Assembly: GCF_026184235.1 (NCBI RefSeq)
Contig: NZ_CP110806.1
Coordinates: 2,232,001 to 2,296,000 of the forward strand
Source of the DNA: Cellulomonas sp. S1-8
GTDB lineage: Bacteria; Actinomycetota; Actinomycetes; Actinomycetales; Cellulomonadaceae
Reading direction: 5' to 3'
DNA: 64,000 bases
Positions within the stretch are counted from its first letter, which is position 1. Each line of letters starts with the position of its first letter. The notes under the pieces are model-generated. The model searched no databases, had not been told where the DNA came from, and saw only the letters and a list, made by a program, of their open reading frames with translations. Below are positions 44,700-53,395 of this stretch, one piece after another. Position numbers and translations under genes: made by a program.

Positions 44700-46505
44700 G
44701 TGTCCAGCTCCCGTGTGCGTCGCCTGCGCACCGCGCTCGGCGGCGCCCTCGCCGCCGGCGTCATCGCCGTCCCCCTCGCGCTGTCCGCCGTCCCGGCGCA
44801 CGCCGCACCGACCCCCGACTGGCTGCACGTCGAGGGCAACACGATCGTCGACTCCGCCGGCAAGGAGGTGTGGCTCACCGGCGTCAACTGGTTCGGCTTC
44901 AACGCCGACGAGCGCATCTTCCACGGCCTGTGGTCGGCCGACATGCGCACCCTGACCAAGGGCATCGCGGACCGCGGCATGAACGTGGTGCGCGTGCCGA
45001 TCTCGACCGAGCTGCTGCTGGAGTGGAAGGCCGGCACGTTCACCAAGCCCAACGTCAACGAGTTCGCCAACCCCGAGCTCGCCGGGCTGAACAGCCTCCA
45101 GGTCTTCGAGAAGTGGCTCGAGATGTGCGAGGAGTACGGGCTGAAGGTCTTCCTCGACGTGCACAGCGCCGAGGCGGACAACTCCGGCCACGTGCACCCC
45201 GTCTGGTGGAAGGGCTCGATCACCACCGAGGACGTGTACGAGGGCTGGGAGTGGGCCGCGGCCCGCTGGAAGACCAACGACACGATGATCGGCGCGGACA
45301 TCAAGAACGAGCCGCACGGGACGCAGGGCTCCACCGAGCGCGCCAAGTGGGACGGCTCGACGGACAAGGACAACTTCAAGCACTTCGCCGAGACGGCGTC
45401 GCGCAAGATCCTGGCGATCAACCCGAACTGGCTGGTCTTCGTCGAGGGCATCGAGATCTACCCGAAGCCGGGGGTCTCGTGGACGTCGACGGGCCTGACC
45501 GACTACCACCCCATGTGGTGGGGCGGCAACCTGCGCGGGGTGCGCGACTTCCCGATCGACCTCGGCGCGAACCAGGACCAGCTCGTGTACTCCCCGCACG
45601 ACTACGGACCGCTCGTCCACCTGCAGCCCTGGTTCGAGGGCGACTTCTCCCGTGCGAGCCTCGAGCGTGACGTGTGGGACCCGAACTGGCTGTACCTGCA
45701 CAAGGAGAACACCGCACCGCTGCTCATCGGCGAGTGGGGCGGCTTCATGGACGGGGGCAAGAACGAGAAGTGGATGGTCGCGCTGCGTGACCTCATCGCC
45801 GACCGGCGCCTCAGCCACACCTTCTGGGTCCTGAACCCGAACTCCGGTGACACCGGCGGCCTGCTCGGCTACGACTGGGCCACCTGGGACGAGGAGAAGT
45901 ACGCGCTGCTGAAGCCGGCGCTGTGGCAGGACGGCGGCAAGTTCGTCAGCCTCGACCACGACGTGCCGCTGGGTGGTGTCGGGAGCGCGACGGGCAAGTC
46001 CCTGTCACAGGTCAACGGGACGGGACCCACGACGAGCCCCACGCCGACGCCCACCCCCACGCCGACTCCCACCCCGACGGTCTCGCCGACCCCGACGGTG
46101 TCCCCGACGCCGACGGTGTCCCCCACCCCGACGGTGTCCCCCACGCCGACGGCCTCCCCGACACCCTCGGTGAGCCCGACGTCCCCCGCCGGCGCGTGCA
46201 CGGTCACCGCCAGCACCAGCTCGTGGAGCTCGGGCCTGACGGGGTCGGTGCGACTGACGAACACCGGCAGCGCGCTTTCCGGCTGGACGCTGACGTTCAC
46301 GCTGCCTGCGGGCGTGTCACTCACGCAGGGCTGGGGCGGCACGTGGACGCAGTCCGGGTCGACGGTCTCCGTGACGAACGCGCCGTGGAACGGCGCGCTC
46401 GCGACGGGCGGCACGGCCGAGATCGGCTTCAACGCGTCCCACGGCGGCACCGCTGGCACGCTCACGGGCTTCGCCCTCGGCGGCGCTTCCTGCACGACGC
46501 GCTGA
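44700..46505 (+). CDS. secreted GH5 endoglucanase with C-terminal CBM2
   Basis: 601 residues. Signal peptide (about 1-35: VRRLRTALGGALAAG ... AHA), GH5 domain (about 38-435) with the catalytic acid Glu in DIKNEPHG and nucleophile Glu in LIGEWGG, resembling subfamily-1 enzymes such as Acidothermus E1; Pro-Thr/Ser-Pro linker (about 444-495); CBM2 (about 497-601). Hydrolyses internal beta-1,4-glucosidic bonds and complements the neighbouring cellobiohydrolase. AGGAGA lies 6 bases before the GTG. I see no AAGCGCTT-type site in its short upstream region. Confidence 0.92.
   Translation: MSSSRVRRLRTALGGALAAGVIAVPLALSAVPAHAAPTPDWLHVEGNTIVDSAGKEVWLTGVNWFGFNADERIFHGLWSADMRTLTKGIADRGMNVVRVPISTELLLEWKAGTFTKPNVNEFANPELAGLNSLQVFEKWLEMCEEYGLKVFLDVHSAEADNSGHVHPVWWKGSITTEDVYEGWEWAAARWKTNDTMIGADIKNEPHGTQGSTERAKWDGSTDKDNFKHFAETASRKILAINPNWLVFVEGIEIYPKPGVSWTSTGLTDYHPMWWGGNLRGVRDFPIDLGANQDQLVYSPHDYGPLVHLQPWFEGDFSRASLERDVWDPNWLYLHKENTAPLLIGEWGGFMDGGKNEKWMVALRDLIADRRLSHTFWVLNPNSGDTGGLLGYDWATWDEEKYALLKPALWQDGGKFVSLDHDVPLGGVGSATGKSLSQVNGTGPTTSPTPTPTPTPTPTPTVSPTPTVSPTPTVSPTPTVSPTPTASPTPSVSPTSPAGACTVTASTSSWSSGLTGSVRLTNTGSALSGWTLTFTLPAGVSLTQGWGGTWTQSGSTVSVTNAPWNGALATGGTAEIGFNASHGGTAGTLTGFALGGASCTTR
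46030..46175. repeat. Pro-Thr/Val-Ser-Pro linker repeat in the GH5 gene
   Basis: Imperfect tandem units encoding PTPTPT followed by repeated VSPTPT; the second half has 15-bp units. Confidence 0.85.
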
Positions 46506-46523
46506 GCGGACCCGGCGTCAGGA

Positions 46524-46558
46524 CCGGCCGCCGCACCCTCACCGGGTGCGGCGGCCGG
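46524..46558. terminator. bidirectional terminator between GH5 and threonine aldolase
   Basis: Perfect 15-bp stem with a 5-base loop (TCACC) between convergent genes. Confidence 0.85.
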
Positions 46559-46564
46559 CCGCGC

Positions 46565-47611
46565 TCAGGCGACCGCGTCGCGCAGCGCGGCGAGCAGGTC
46601 GTCGACGTCCTGCTCGGTGGTGTCGAACGCGCACATCAGCCGCACGGTGCCGTCGGCGACGTCCCAGTCGTAGAACCGCCACCGCCGTCGCAGGTCGGCT
46701 GCGACGTGCGCGGGCAGCCGCACGAACACCCCGTTCGCCTCCGTCGGCTGCGTGACCTCGAGCGACCCGACCGCGTCGATCCCGGCGCGCAGCCGCGCCG
46801 CCATGGCGTTCGCGTGCTGGGCGGAGCGCTGCCACAGGTCGCCCTCGTACAGCGCGACCAGCTGCGCCGAGACGAACCGCATCTTCGACGCGAGCTGCAT
46901 GCTCGCCTTGCGCAGGTACTCCACGCCGTCGACCGCCGCGGGGTCCAGCACGACGATCGCCTCGGCCAGCAGCAGCCCGTTCTTCGTGCCGCCGAGCGAC
47001 AGCACGTCCACGCCGCAGTCCGTCGTCAGCGCACGCAGCGGCACGCCCAGGTGCGCGGCGGCGTTGGCGAGCCGCGACCCGTCCATGTGCACCCGCATGC
47101 CCAGGGCGTGCGCCTGGTCGCAGAGCTCGCGGACCGCGGCAGGCGTGTAGACCGTCCCGAGCTCGGTGGCCTGCGTCAGGGACACGACCCCCGGCTGCGC
47201 CCGGTGGACGTCGCCGAACCCCCACGCCTGCCGGGCCACCCGCTCGGGCGTCAGGCGCCCGTCGGGTGCCGGCACGGTCAGCAGCTTCAGCCCGCCGACC
47301 CGCTCGGGGGCGCCGTTCTCGTCGGTGTGGACGTGCGCGACGTCCGTGCAGATGACCGCGCCCCAGCGCGGCAGCATCGCCTGCAGCGCGACGACGTTGG
47401 CGCCGGTGCCGTTGACGACCGGGTACGCGATCGCCTGGTCACCGAGCCGGGCGCGCACGACCTCCTGCAGGCGGGCGGTCCACGGGTCGTCGCCGTACGC
47501 GGCGACGTGACCCACGTTCGCGGCGGCCACGGCGGCGAGCACCTCGGGGTGCACGCCGGCGTAGTTGTCCGACGCGAAGTGGCGGGTGGGGGGCAGGTGC
47601 GGGTCGCTCAC
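46565..47611 (-). CDS. ltaE: low-specificity L-threonine aldolase
   Basis: 348 residues. PLP enzyme cleaving L-threonine/allo-threonine to glycine and acetaldehyde. Fold-type I features: FASDNYAGVHPEV, NGTGANVVAL, HVHTDENGAP, DGSRLANAAAHLG, and the PLP lysine in SLGGTKNGLL. GTG at 47611 (MSDPHLPPTRHFASDN) chosen because family similarity starts there; GAGACT lies 6 bases upstream, a weak variant of the leaderless hexamer. Confidence 0.9.
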   Translation of the reverse strand: MSDPHLPPTRHFASDNYAGVHPEVLAAVAAANVGHVAAYGDDPWTARLQEVVRARLGDQAIAYPVVNGTGANVVALQAMLPRWGAVICTDVAHVHTDENGAPERVGGLKLLTVPAPDGRLTPERVARQAWGFGDVHRAQPGVVSLTQATELGTVYTPAAVRELCDQAHALGMRVHMDGSRLANAAAHLGVPLRALTTDCGVDVLSLGGTKNGLLLAEAIVVLDPAAVDGVEYLRKASMQLASKMRFVSAQLVALYEGDLWQRSAQHANAMAARLRAGIDAVGSLEVTQPTEANGVFVRLPAHVAADLRRRWRFYDWDVADGTVRLMCAFDTTEQDVDDLLAALRDAVA

Positions 47612-47717
47612 GGCACCAGTCTCGCCGACGGCGTGCACCACCTGGGCGTTCGTGGTGCAGCGTGGACGTCGAACCGGCATGATCCCTGCAGCCCGACGAC
47701 CAGGAGGAAACCGACAG

Positions 47718-48251
47718 ATGGCCCGCACCGACGACAAGGTCACCCCCGAGCAGCACGAGCAGCCGGCGGACGACCGCGACGAGACGTACACCGAGCGGAT
47801 GGACCGCAACTGGGCGGAGCTGCTGCAGGAGCTGCGCGTGACGCAGACGGGCGCGCAGATCCTCACGGGCTTCCTGCTCACCCTGCCGTTCCAGTCGCGG
47901 TTCACCGAGCTGGACGACTACCAGCGGACCGTCTACCTCGTCCTGGTCCTGGTGGCCGCGCTCGCGACCGTGCTCATCATCGCGCCCGTGAGCCTGCACC
48001 GGATGCTGTTCCGGCTGCGCCTCAAGCCGCAGCTCGTCGACGCGGGCCACGCGCTGGCCCGCGCGGGGCTCGCGGCACTCGCGCTGGCGCTCACCGGATC
48101 GACGCTGCTGCTGTTCGACGTGGTGCTGTCACGCACTGCCGGGCTGGTGGCGGGCGCGGCGCTGCTGCTCGTCATCGTCCTGGCCTGGATCGTGCTCCCC
48201 CGGGCCATCGCCCGCCGCGCGGACGCGGAGGACGCCGCCTCGCGCACCTGA
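47718..48251 (+). CDS. DUF6328-type four-helix membrane protein
   Basis: 177 residues. Charged N-terminus with ETYTERMDRNWAELLQELRVTQTGAQILTGFLL, a conserved family signature, then four TM helices in two pairs separated by the RLRLKPQLVDAGH loop. AGGAGG precedes the ATG by 10 bases. Function unknown. Convergent with hup across a shared terminator. Confidence 0.82.
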   Translation: MARTDDKVTPEQHEQPADDRDETYTERMDRNWAELLQELRVTQTGAQILTGFLLTLPFQSRFTELDDYQRTVYLVLVLVAALATVLIIAPVSLHRMLFRLRLKPQLVDAGHALARAGLAALALALTGSTLLLFDVVLSRTAGLVAGAALLLVIVLAWIVLPRAIARRADAEDAASRT

Positions 48252-48267
48252 GCGCACCGGGCACGAC

Positions 48268-48312
48268 GACGGCCCCCGGTCGCACCCTTCAGGGGTGCGG
48301 CCGGGGGCCGTC
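48268..48312. terminator. bidirectional terminator between the DUF6328 gene and hup
   Basis: 20-bp stem with one G-T wobble and a 5-base loop. Confidence 0.85.
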
Positions 48313-48318
48313 GGTCGG

Positions 48319-48600
48319 TCAGCCCTGGACGGCGCGCTTGAGCGCGCTGCCGGCCGTGATCTTCACGCGGTGGCCCGCCGGGATCTCCAGCTTCTCACCC
48401 GTCTGCGGGTTCACGCCGGTCCGGGCGGCACGGTCGGCACGGGCCACCGCGAGGAAGCCGGGGATCGACACGCTGCCGCCGGCGGCGAGCTGCTCGACCA
48501 CGACCTCCTGCAAGGCCTTGAGGGCCTTGTCGGTGTCGGTGTTGGTCAGCCCGGCCTTCGCGGCGACGGCCTGGACGAGCTCGGTGCGGTTGACACTCAC
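48319..48600 (-). CDS. hup: DNA-binding protein HU
   Basis: 93 residues. Nucleoid-associated histone-like protein: MSVNRTELVQAVAAKAGL dimerisation helices and the DNA-binding arm RTGVNPQTGEKLEIPAGHRVKITAGSALKRAV. This is the short form, without the Lys-rich C-terminal tail that many actinobacterial HU proteins carry. GTG start preceded by GAGGAG. Confidence 0.95.
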   Translation of the reverse strand: MSVNRTELVQAVAAKAGLTNTDTDKALKALQEVVVEQLAAGGSVSIPGFLAVARADRAARTGVNPQTGEKLEIPAGHRVKITAGSALKRAVQG

Positions 48601-48739
48601 GTCGGGTGCTCCTCGGTACTCGGTTCGCAGCCCCGGCCGGGAGGCGGACGGGGCGGTGCAGCACGACTCGCGTGCGCACGGCCACCGACACTAACCGTGC
48701 CTGCCCGGCGCAGCGCGTCGGGCGGCACCGTGTCGTCGG

Positions 48740-49777
48740 TCACCGTCGTCCGCGCTCGCGGACCTGCGCCGCGGTCCGCGTGGTGACGACCCGGTCCGCG
48801 CCGATGCCGTGGACGACCGCGCGCTCGCAGCCGACGCGCAGCCAGTCGAGCTGCCCGGGGGCGTGCGCGTCGGAGTCGATGCTGAACTCGCACCCGGCGT
48901 CGACCGCGACCTGCAGCAGCTCGTGCGGGGGGTCGAGGCGGTCGGGCCGGCAGTTGATCTCGACGGCCACCCCGTGCTGTGCGCACGCGTCGAACACGAC
49001 GCGCGCGTCGAAGTCGCTCGGGGGGCGGTGCTTGCCGGCGACCTGCCGACCCGTGCAGTGCCCCAGCACGTCGGTGCGGGGGTCACGGACGGCGGCCACC
49101 ATGCGGCGCGTCATCACGGCGCCGTCCATCCGCAGCTTGGAGTGCACCGACGCGACGACGACGTCGAGCTCGTCGAGCAGGTCGGGGTCCTGGTCGAGCG
49201 TGCCGTCGTCGAGGATGTCGACCTCGATCCCGCTCAGGACGTCGAACGGTGCGACCGCCGGCCGCAGCGCGTCGAGCTGCGCGAGCTGGGCGCGCAGGCG
49301 CGCGGCCGAGAGCCCGTTCGCCACGGTCAGGCGCGGCGAGTGGTCGGTGACCGCGAGGTAGTCGCGGCCCAGGCCGAGCGCCGCCAGGACCATCTCCTGC
49401 ACCGAGGTCGCCCCGTCGCTGGCCTCGGTGTGGCTGTGCAGGTCCCCGCGCAGCGCGGCGTACAGGTCCGCGGCGGCGGGGGTGAGCGTGGCGTCCTGCG
49501 CGGCGGACCGCTCCTCGAGCTCGTCGAGCACCGGGACGGGCCGCCCCGCCATCGCCCGGGACACGACCTCCGCGGTGCTGGAGCCGACCGCCGGGAGGTC
49601 GTGCAGCGCGCCCGCGGCGGCCAGGGTCGCCAGCCGCCGCGGCTCCTGCCGCTCGACCGTGCGCGCCGCAGCGCGGTACGCCTCACAGCGGTAGCGACTC
49701 GCCTGGGCGCGTTCGAGGAGGAAGGCGATGCGCCGCAGGGTCGCGACGGCACGCTCCTGCTCGTCCGACGCGCTCAC
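48740..49777 (-). CDS. PHP-domain phosphoesterase (PolX C-terminal type)
   Basis: 345 residues. N-terminal helical DNA-binding-like region similar to that of family X polymerases (RIAFLLERAQASRYRCEAYRAAARTV ... LPAVGSSTAEVV), then a PHP domain (about 108-335) with metal ligands in DLHSHTEASDG, VTDHSP, GIEVDI, HSK, HCTGR and IDSDAHAPGQ. No polymerase catalytic motif. Likely a phosphoesterase or 3'-5' exonuclease; the overlap with ku (GTGA) suggests involvement in end repair. Confidence 0.87.
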   Translation of the reverse strand: MSASDEQERAVATLRRIAFLLERAQASRYRCEAYRAAARTVERQEPRRLATLAAAGALHDLPAVGSSTAEVVSRAMAGRPVPVLDELEERSAAQDATLTPAAADLYAALRGDLHSHTEASDGATSVQEMVLAALGLGRDYLAVTDHSPRLTVANGLSAARLRAQLAQLDALRPAVAPFDVLSGIEVDILDDGTLDQDPDLLDELDVVVASVHSKLRMDGAVMTRRMVAAVRDPRTDVLGHCTGRQVAGKHRPPSDFDARVVFDACAQHGVAVEINCRPDRLDPPHELLQVAVDAGCEFSIDSDAHAPGQLDWLRVGCERAVVHGIGADRVVTTRTAAQVRERGRR

Positions 49778-50778
49778 GACGCCTTGGTCCGGGCGCGCCG
49801 GCGCGGGGTCGTGGACTCGTCGTCGTCGGCATCGGTGGACTTCGTCGCGCTCTTGGTGCTCTTGGTGCTCTTCGTGCTCGTGGTGCTCTTCGCGCTCGTG
49901 GCCGTCGTCGCGCGCGCCGAGGCGCGCTTCTTGGCGCCGCCGGACGCGGCCGCGTCCCCGGCGGGCGTCTCGTCGGCGTCCTCGCCGCGCGCCGCGCGCG
50001 CCTTGTCGACCGACCGCTGCAGGGCTGCGAGCAGGTCGACGACCTCGCCGCCGCCCTCGGACTCCTCGGCCTCCGGCGGTGCGGGCGGCGCCTGGGTGTC
50101 ACCCGAGGACACCTTCGCCTCGATGAGCTGCTCGAGCGCCGCGACGTACGCGTCCTCGTACTGCGAGGGATCGAAGTCCCCCGCCAGGGACTCCACCAGC
50201 GACGACGCCATCGTCAGCTCCTGCGGACGCACGGTCACGTCGTCGTCCAGCACCGGGAAGTCCGCCTCGCGCACCTCGTCGGGCCACAGCAGGGTCTGCA
50301 GCACGATGACCTTGTCCCGGACGCGCAGCACCGCCATCGACTCGCGCTGGCGGATCGCGACCTTCACGACCGCGACCCGGTCCGTCTCCTCGAGCGCGCC
50401 GCGCAGCAGCGCGTACGGCTTGGCCGCGGACTTGTCCGGCTCCAGGAAGTACGTCTTCTGCAGCAGGATCGGGTCGACCTGCTCGGCCGGCACGAACTCC
50501 AGGACCTCGATCTCCCGCTCGGTGGCCAGCGGCAGCTGCTGGAAGTCCTCGTCGGTGAGGACGACCAGCTCGCCGTCCTGCGTCTCGTAGCCCTTGGCGA
50601 TGTCCGACCACTCGACGGCCTCGCCGTCGAGGCTGCACACCTTGCGGTAGCGGATCCTGCCGCCGTCCTCGCGGTGCACCTGGTGCAGCCGCACCTCGTG
50701 CTCCCCCGTGGCCGCGTACAACCGCACCGGCACGTTCACCAGGCCGAAGGCCACAGCGCCCTTCCAGATCGCCCGCAC
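49774..50778 (-). CDS. ku: non-homologous end joining protein Ku
   Basis: 334 residues. Ku homodimer that binds DNA double-strand ends and recruits the ligase. Core domain begins VRAIWKGAVAFGLVNVPVRLY and includes GYETQDGELVVLTDEDF, ILLQKTYFLEPDK and LRVRDKVIVLQTLLW. The C-terminal 80 residues are Lys/Ser/Thr-rich with a repeated TKS unit, a DNA-binding tail seen in actinobacterial Ku. Divergent from the ligase and polymerase genes, 83 bases apart. Confidence 0.95.
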   Translation of the reverse strand: MRAIWKGAVAFGLVNVPVRLYAATGEHEVRLHQVHREDGGRIRYRKVCSLDGEAVEWSDIAKGYETQDGELVVLTDEDFQQLPLATEREIEVLEFVPAEQVDPILLQKTYFLEPDKSAAKPYALLRGALEETDRVAVVKVAIRQRESMAVLRVRDKVIVLQTLLWPDEVREADFPVLDDDVTVRPQELTMASSLVESLAGDFDPSQYEDAYVAALEQLIEAKVSSGDTQAPPAPPEAEESEGGGEVVDLLAALQRSVDKARAARGEDADETPAGDAAASGGAKKRASARATTATSAKSTTSTKSTKSTKSATKSTDADDDESTTPRRRARTKAS

Positions 50779-50861
50779 GGCTCGTCCTCTCGTCGTGGCG
50801 CGCCGCACCCCGCTGGGCCGCCCCACGCGGCCCGCTGCACGCTCCACGGCAGGATGGACCC

Positions 50862-51797
50862 GTGGAGCCCATGCTCGCCACCCCTGCGCCCGCACCCGCG
50901 GCGCTGCCGCACGGCCACGAGTGGGTCTTCGAGGTCAAGTGGGACGGCGTGCGGGTGCTCGCCGACGTGCACGCGGGGGGCGTCCGGCTGAGCAGCCGCA
51001 ACGAGCGCGACGTCACCGCCGCGTACCCCGAGCTCGCCGGCCTGGCGGGTCTCGGCGACGTCGTCCTCGACGGCGAGGTCGTGCTGCTCGACGCCGGGCG
51101 GCCCTCGTTCGCGGCGCTCGCCGAGCGCATGCACGTGCGTGACGCCCGCCGCGCGGGCGCGCTCGCGGCGGCGCGGCCGGTCACCTACCTCGTGTTCGAC
51201 GTGCTGCGGCACGACGGCCACGACCTGACGTCGCTGCCGTTCACGGCACGCCGTGCCGTCCTCGACTCGCTCGTGCTGCCGGACCACGTGCAGGCGTCGC
51301 CCCTGTACGACGACGGCGACGACCTGTGGCGCGTGACCGCCGCGCACGGCCTCGAGGGCGTCGTCGCCAAGCGGCGCGACGCCCCGTACCGACCGGGACG
51401 GCGGTCACCTGACTGGGTGAAGGCCGCCCACCGCCGCACCCGCACCGCCGTCGTCGGCGCATGGCGACCCGAGTCGACGGGCACGGGACGCCTCGGGGCC
51501 GTCCTGCTGGGCGCTCCCGACGCCGCCGGGGAGCTGCGCTACCTCGGCCGTGCGGGCTCCGGCCTCGGGGGTTCCGCCGCCCGGACGATGCACGACCTGG
51601 TCGACCCGCACCGCAGGGCGACCAGCCCGTTCGTCGACGAGGTCCCCGCCGTGGACGCGCGCGGCGCGACCTGGGTGCAGCCCCTGGTCGTCGTCGACGT
51701 CCTGTACCTGGCGCGGACACCGAGCGGCCGGCTGCGCCACCCGGTCGTGCGGGGCGTCCGCACCGACACCGCCGCCGACCCGTGGGAGCAGCCGTGA
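50862..51797 (+). CDS. ATP-dependent DNA ligase (LigD ligase-domain type)
   Basis: 311 residues. Adenylation motif EVKWDGVR with the nucleotide-accepting Lys, DGEVVLLD (motif III), YLVFDVL, LEGVVAKRRDAPYRPGRR (motif IV), WVKAA (motif V) and an OB-fold C-terminus. Corresponds to the ligase module of LigD or to LigC, here without fused polymerase or nuclease. CAGGAT (50850-50855) ends 6 bases before the GTG. Probable partner of Ku. Confidence 0.92.
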   Translation: MEPMLATPAPAPAALPHGHEWVFEVKWDGVRVLADVHAGGVRLSSRNERDVTAAYPELAGLAGLGDVVLDGEVVLLDAGRPSFAALAERMHVRDARRAGALAAARPVTYLVFDVLRHDGHDLTSLPFTARRAVLDSLVLPDHVQASPLYDDGDDLWRVTAAHGLEGVVAKRRDAPYRPGRRSPDWVKAAHRRTRTAVVGAWRPESTGTGRLGAVLLGAPDAAGELRYLGRAGSGLGGSAARTMHDLVDPHRRATSPFVDEVPAVDARGATWVQPLVVVDVLYLARTPSGRLRHPVVRGVRTDTAADPWEQP

Positions 51798-51819
51798 CGC
51801 AGGAGCAGGTGAGGACCCG

Positions 51820-52710
51820 ATGAACCCCGGCAGCCCCGACCGCCAGACCGTCGACGTCGGCGGTCGTCCCGTCCGGCTGACCCACCTCGACAAGGTCGTG
51901 TACCCGCAGACCGGCACCACCAAGGCCGAGGTCATGGACTACCTCGTGCGGGTCGAGCCCGCGATCCTGCGGCAGCTGCGCGACCGCCCCGTCACGCGCA
52001 TCCGGTGGCCGGACGGCGTCGGCGGGGGCAAGTTCTTCGAGAAGAACACCCCGCGCGGTGCCCCGTCGTGGCTGCGCCACCACCGGCTGCCTGCGTCCCC
52101 CGGCACCGACGACGAGGGCACGATCCTCGACCTGCCGTTCCTCGACGACCTCGCCGGCCTCATGTGGGCGGCGAACTCCGGCGCTCTCGAGCTGCACACC
52201 CCGCAGTGGACGGTCGGACCGCGCGGCGGCGTCCGCGACGCGGACCGCCTGGTCGTCGACCTCGACCCCGGCCCCGGCGCGGGCCTCGACGAGTGCGCCC
52301 GCGTCGCCCACCTCGTCGCCGAGCGGCTGCGGGACGACGGCCTCACGCACACCGTGCCCGTCACGTCCGGCTCGAAGGGCCTGCAGCTGTACGCCCCGCT
52401 CCCCCGACCCCGCCCCGCGACGGCCGTCCGCGAGGCAGCGCACGCGCTCGCGGTGGCGCTGGCCACCGAGCACCCCGCGCTCGTCGTCGCCCTGCAGCGC
52501 AAGGACCTGCGCGGCGGCAAGGTGCTGCTCGACTGGTCGCAGAACCACCCCGCCAAGACGACGATCACGCCGTGGTCGCTGCGGGGCCGCGACCGCCCGA
52601 CCGTCGCAGCCCCGCGCCACTGGGACGAGATCGGACCGGGCCTGCAGCAGCTGACCGCCGACGAGGCCGCGACGCGCCTCGCGCGCGACGGCGACCCGTT
52701 CGAGGACTGA
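51820..52710 (+). CDS. LigD-type primase-polymerase domain protein
   Basis: 296 residues. Archaeo-eukaryotic primase-like polymerase of non-homologous end joining: LTHLDKVVYPQTGTTKAEV, the metal-binding DLDPGPG, HTVPVTSGSKGLQLYAPL, and DWSQNHPAKTTITPWSLR. Fills gaps at aligned ends. Starts 22 bases after the ligase stop, after GGTGAGGACCCG. A stand-alone form of a domain normally fused in LigD. Confidence 0.92.
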   Translation: MNPGSPDRQTVDVGGRPVRLTHLDKVVYPQTGTTKAEVMDYLVRVEPAILRQLRDRPVTRIRWPDGVGGGKFFEKNTPRGAPSWLRHHRLPASPGTDDEGTILDLPFLDDLAGLMWAANSGALELHTPQWTVGPRGGVRDADRLVVDLDPGPGAGLDECARVAHLVAERLRDDGLTHTVPVTSGSKGLQLYAPLPRPRPATAVREAAHALAVALATEHPALVVALQRKDLRGGKVLLDWSQNHPAKTTITPWSLRGRDRPTVAAPRHWDEIGPGLQQLTADEAATRLARDGDPFED

Positions 52711-52822
52711 CGTCCGGGGAGCGGGACTGCCCGCTCCCTCCGATGGCGTCGGCGTCCCGGGGCTGGCAGCGTGGTCGCCACCCGGGCCGGACGAGCCCGG
52801 GCACGTACGCGAAGGAGTGGAC

Positions 52823-53395
52823 ATGGCCCGCGATCTGCCCAAGTACACCGTCCCGTCGCTCACGCCCGAGGACGGCGCCACGGTGGCCGCGATCCTGCAG
52901 GGGCGTCTCGACGCGCTGAACGACCTGGCACTGACCCTCAAGCACATCCACTGGAACGTGGTCGGCCCGCACTTCATCGCGGTGCACGAGATGCTCGACC
53001 CCCAGGTCGACGCCGTCCGCCTCATGGTCGACGCGACCGCCGAGCGCATCGCCACCCTCGGTGCCGCGCCCGTCGGCACGCCCGGTGCCCTCGTCAAGGC
53101 CCGCACGTGGGACGACTACTCGATCGGCCGCGCGAGCACCGCCGAGCACCTCGGGGCCCTCGACGAGGTGTACGTCGGCGTCATCACCGACCACCGCAAG
53201 GCCGCCGCCGACACCGACGAGCTCGACACCGTGACCAACGACCTCCTGGTCGGGCACCTGCGCGAGCTCGAGCTCTTCCACTGGTTCGTCCGGGCGCACC
53301 TCGAGTCGTCCGGTGGCGCGCTGTCGACGGCCGGCGCCAGCACCGAGAAGGACGCCGCCCAGGCCGCCGAGACCGCCGCTCGTCAGGCGTCGTGA
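52823..53395 (+). CDS. dps: Dps-family ferritin-like DNA-protection protein
   Basis: 190 residues. Four-helix ferritin-like fold with the ferroxidase ligands of Dps: LTLKHIHWNVVGPHFIAVHEMLDPQVD and D/E residues of the second half. Oxidises and stores iron, protecting DNA from peroxide. An Ala/Glu-rich tail follows residue 165. AAGGAG lies 5 bases before the ATG at 52823; the GTG two codons upstream overlaps that site and is rejected. Confidence 0.93.
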   Translation: MARDLPKYTVPSLTPEDGATVAAILQGRLDALNDLALTLKHIHWNVVGPHFIAVHEMLDPQVDAVRLMVDATAERIATLGAAPVGTPGALVKARTWDDYSIGRASTAEHLGALDEVYVGVITDHRKAAADTDELDTVTNDLLVGHLRELELFHWFVRAHLESSGGALSTAGASTEKDAAQAAETAARQAS

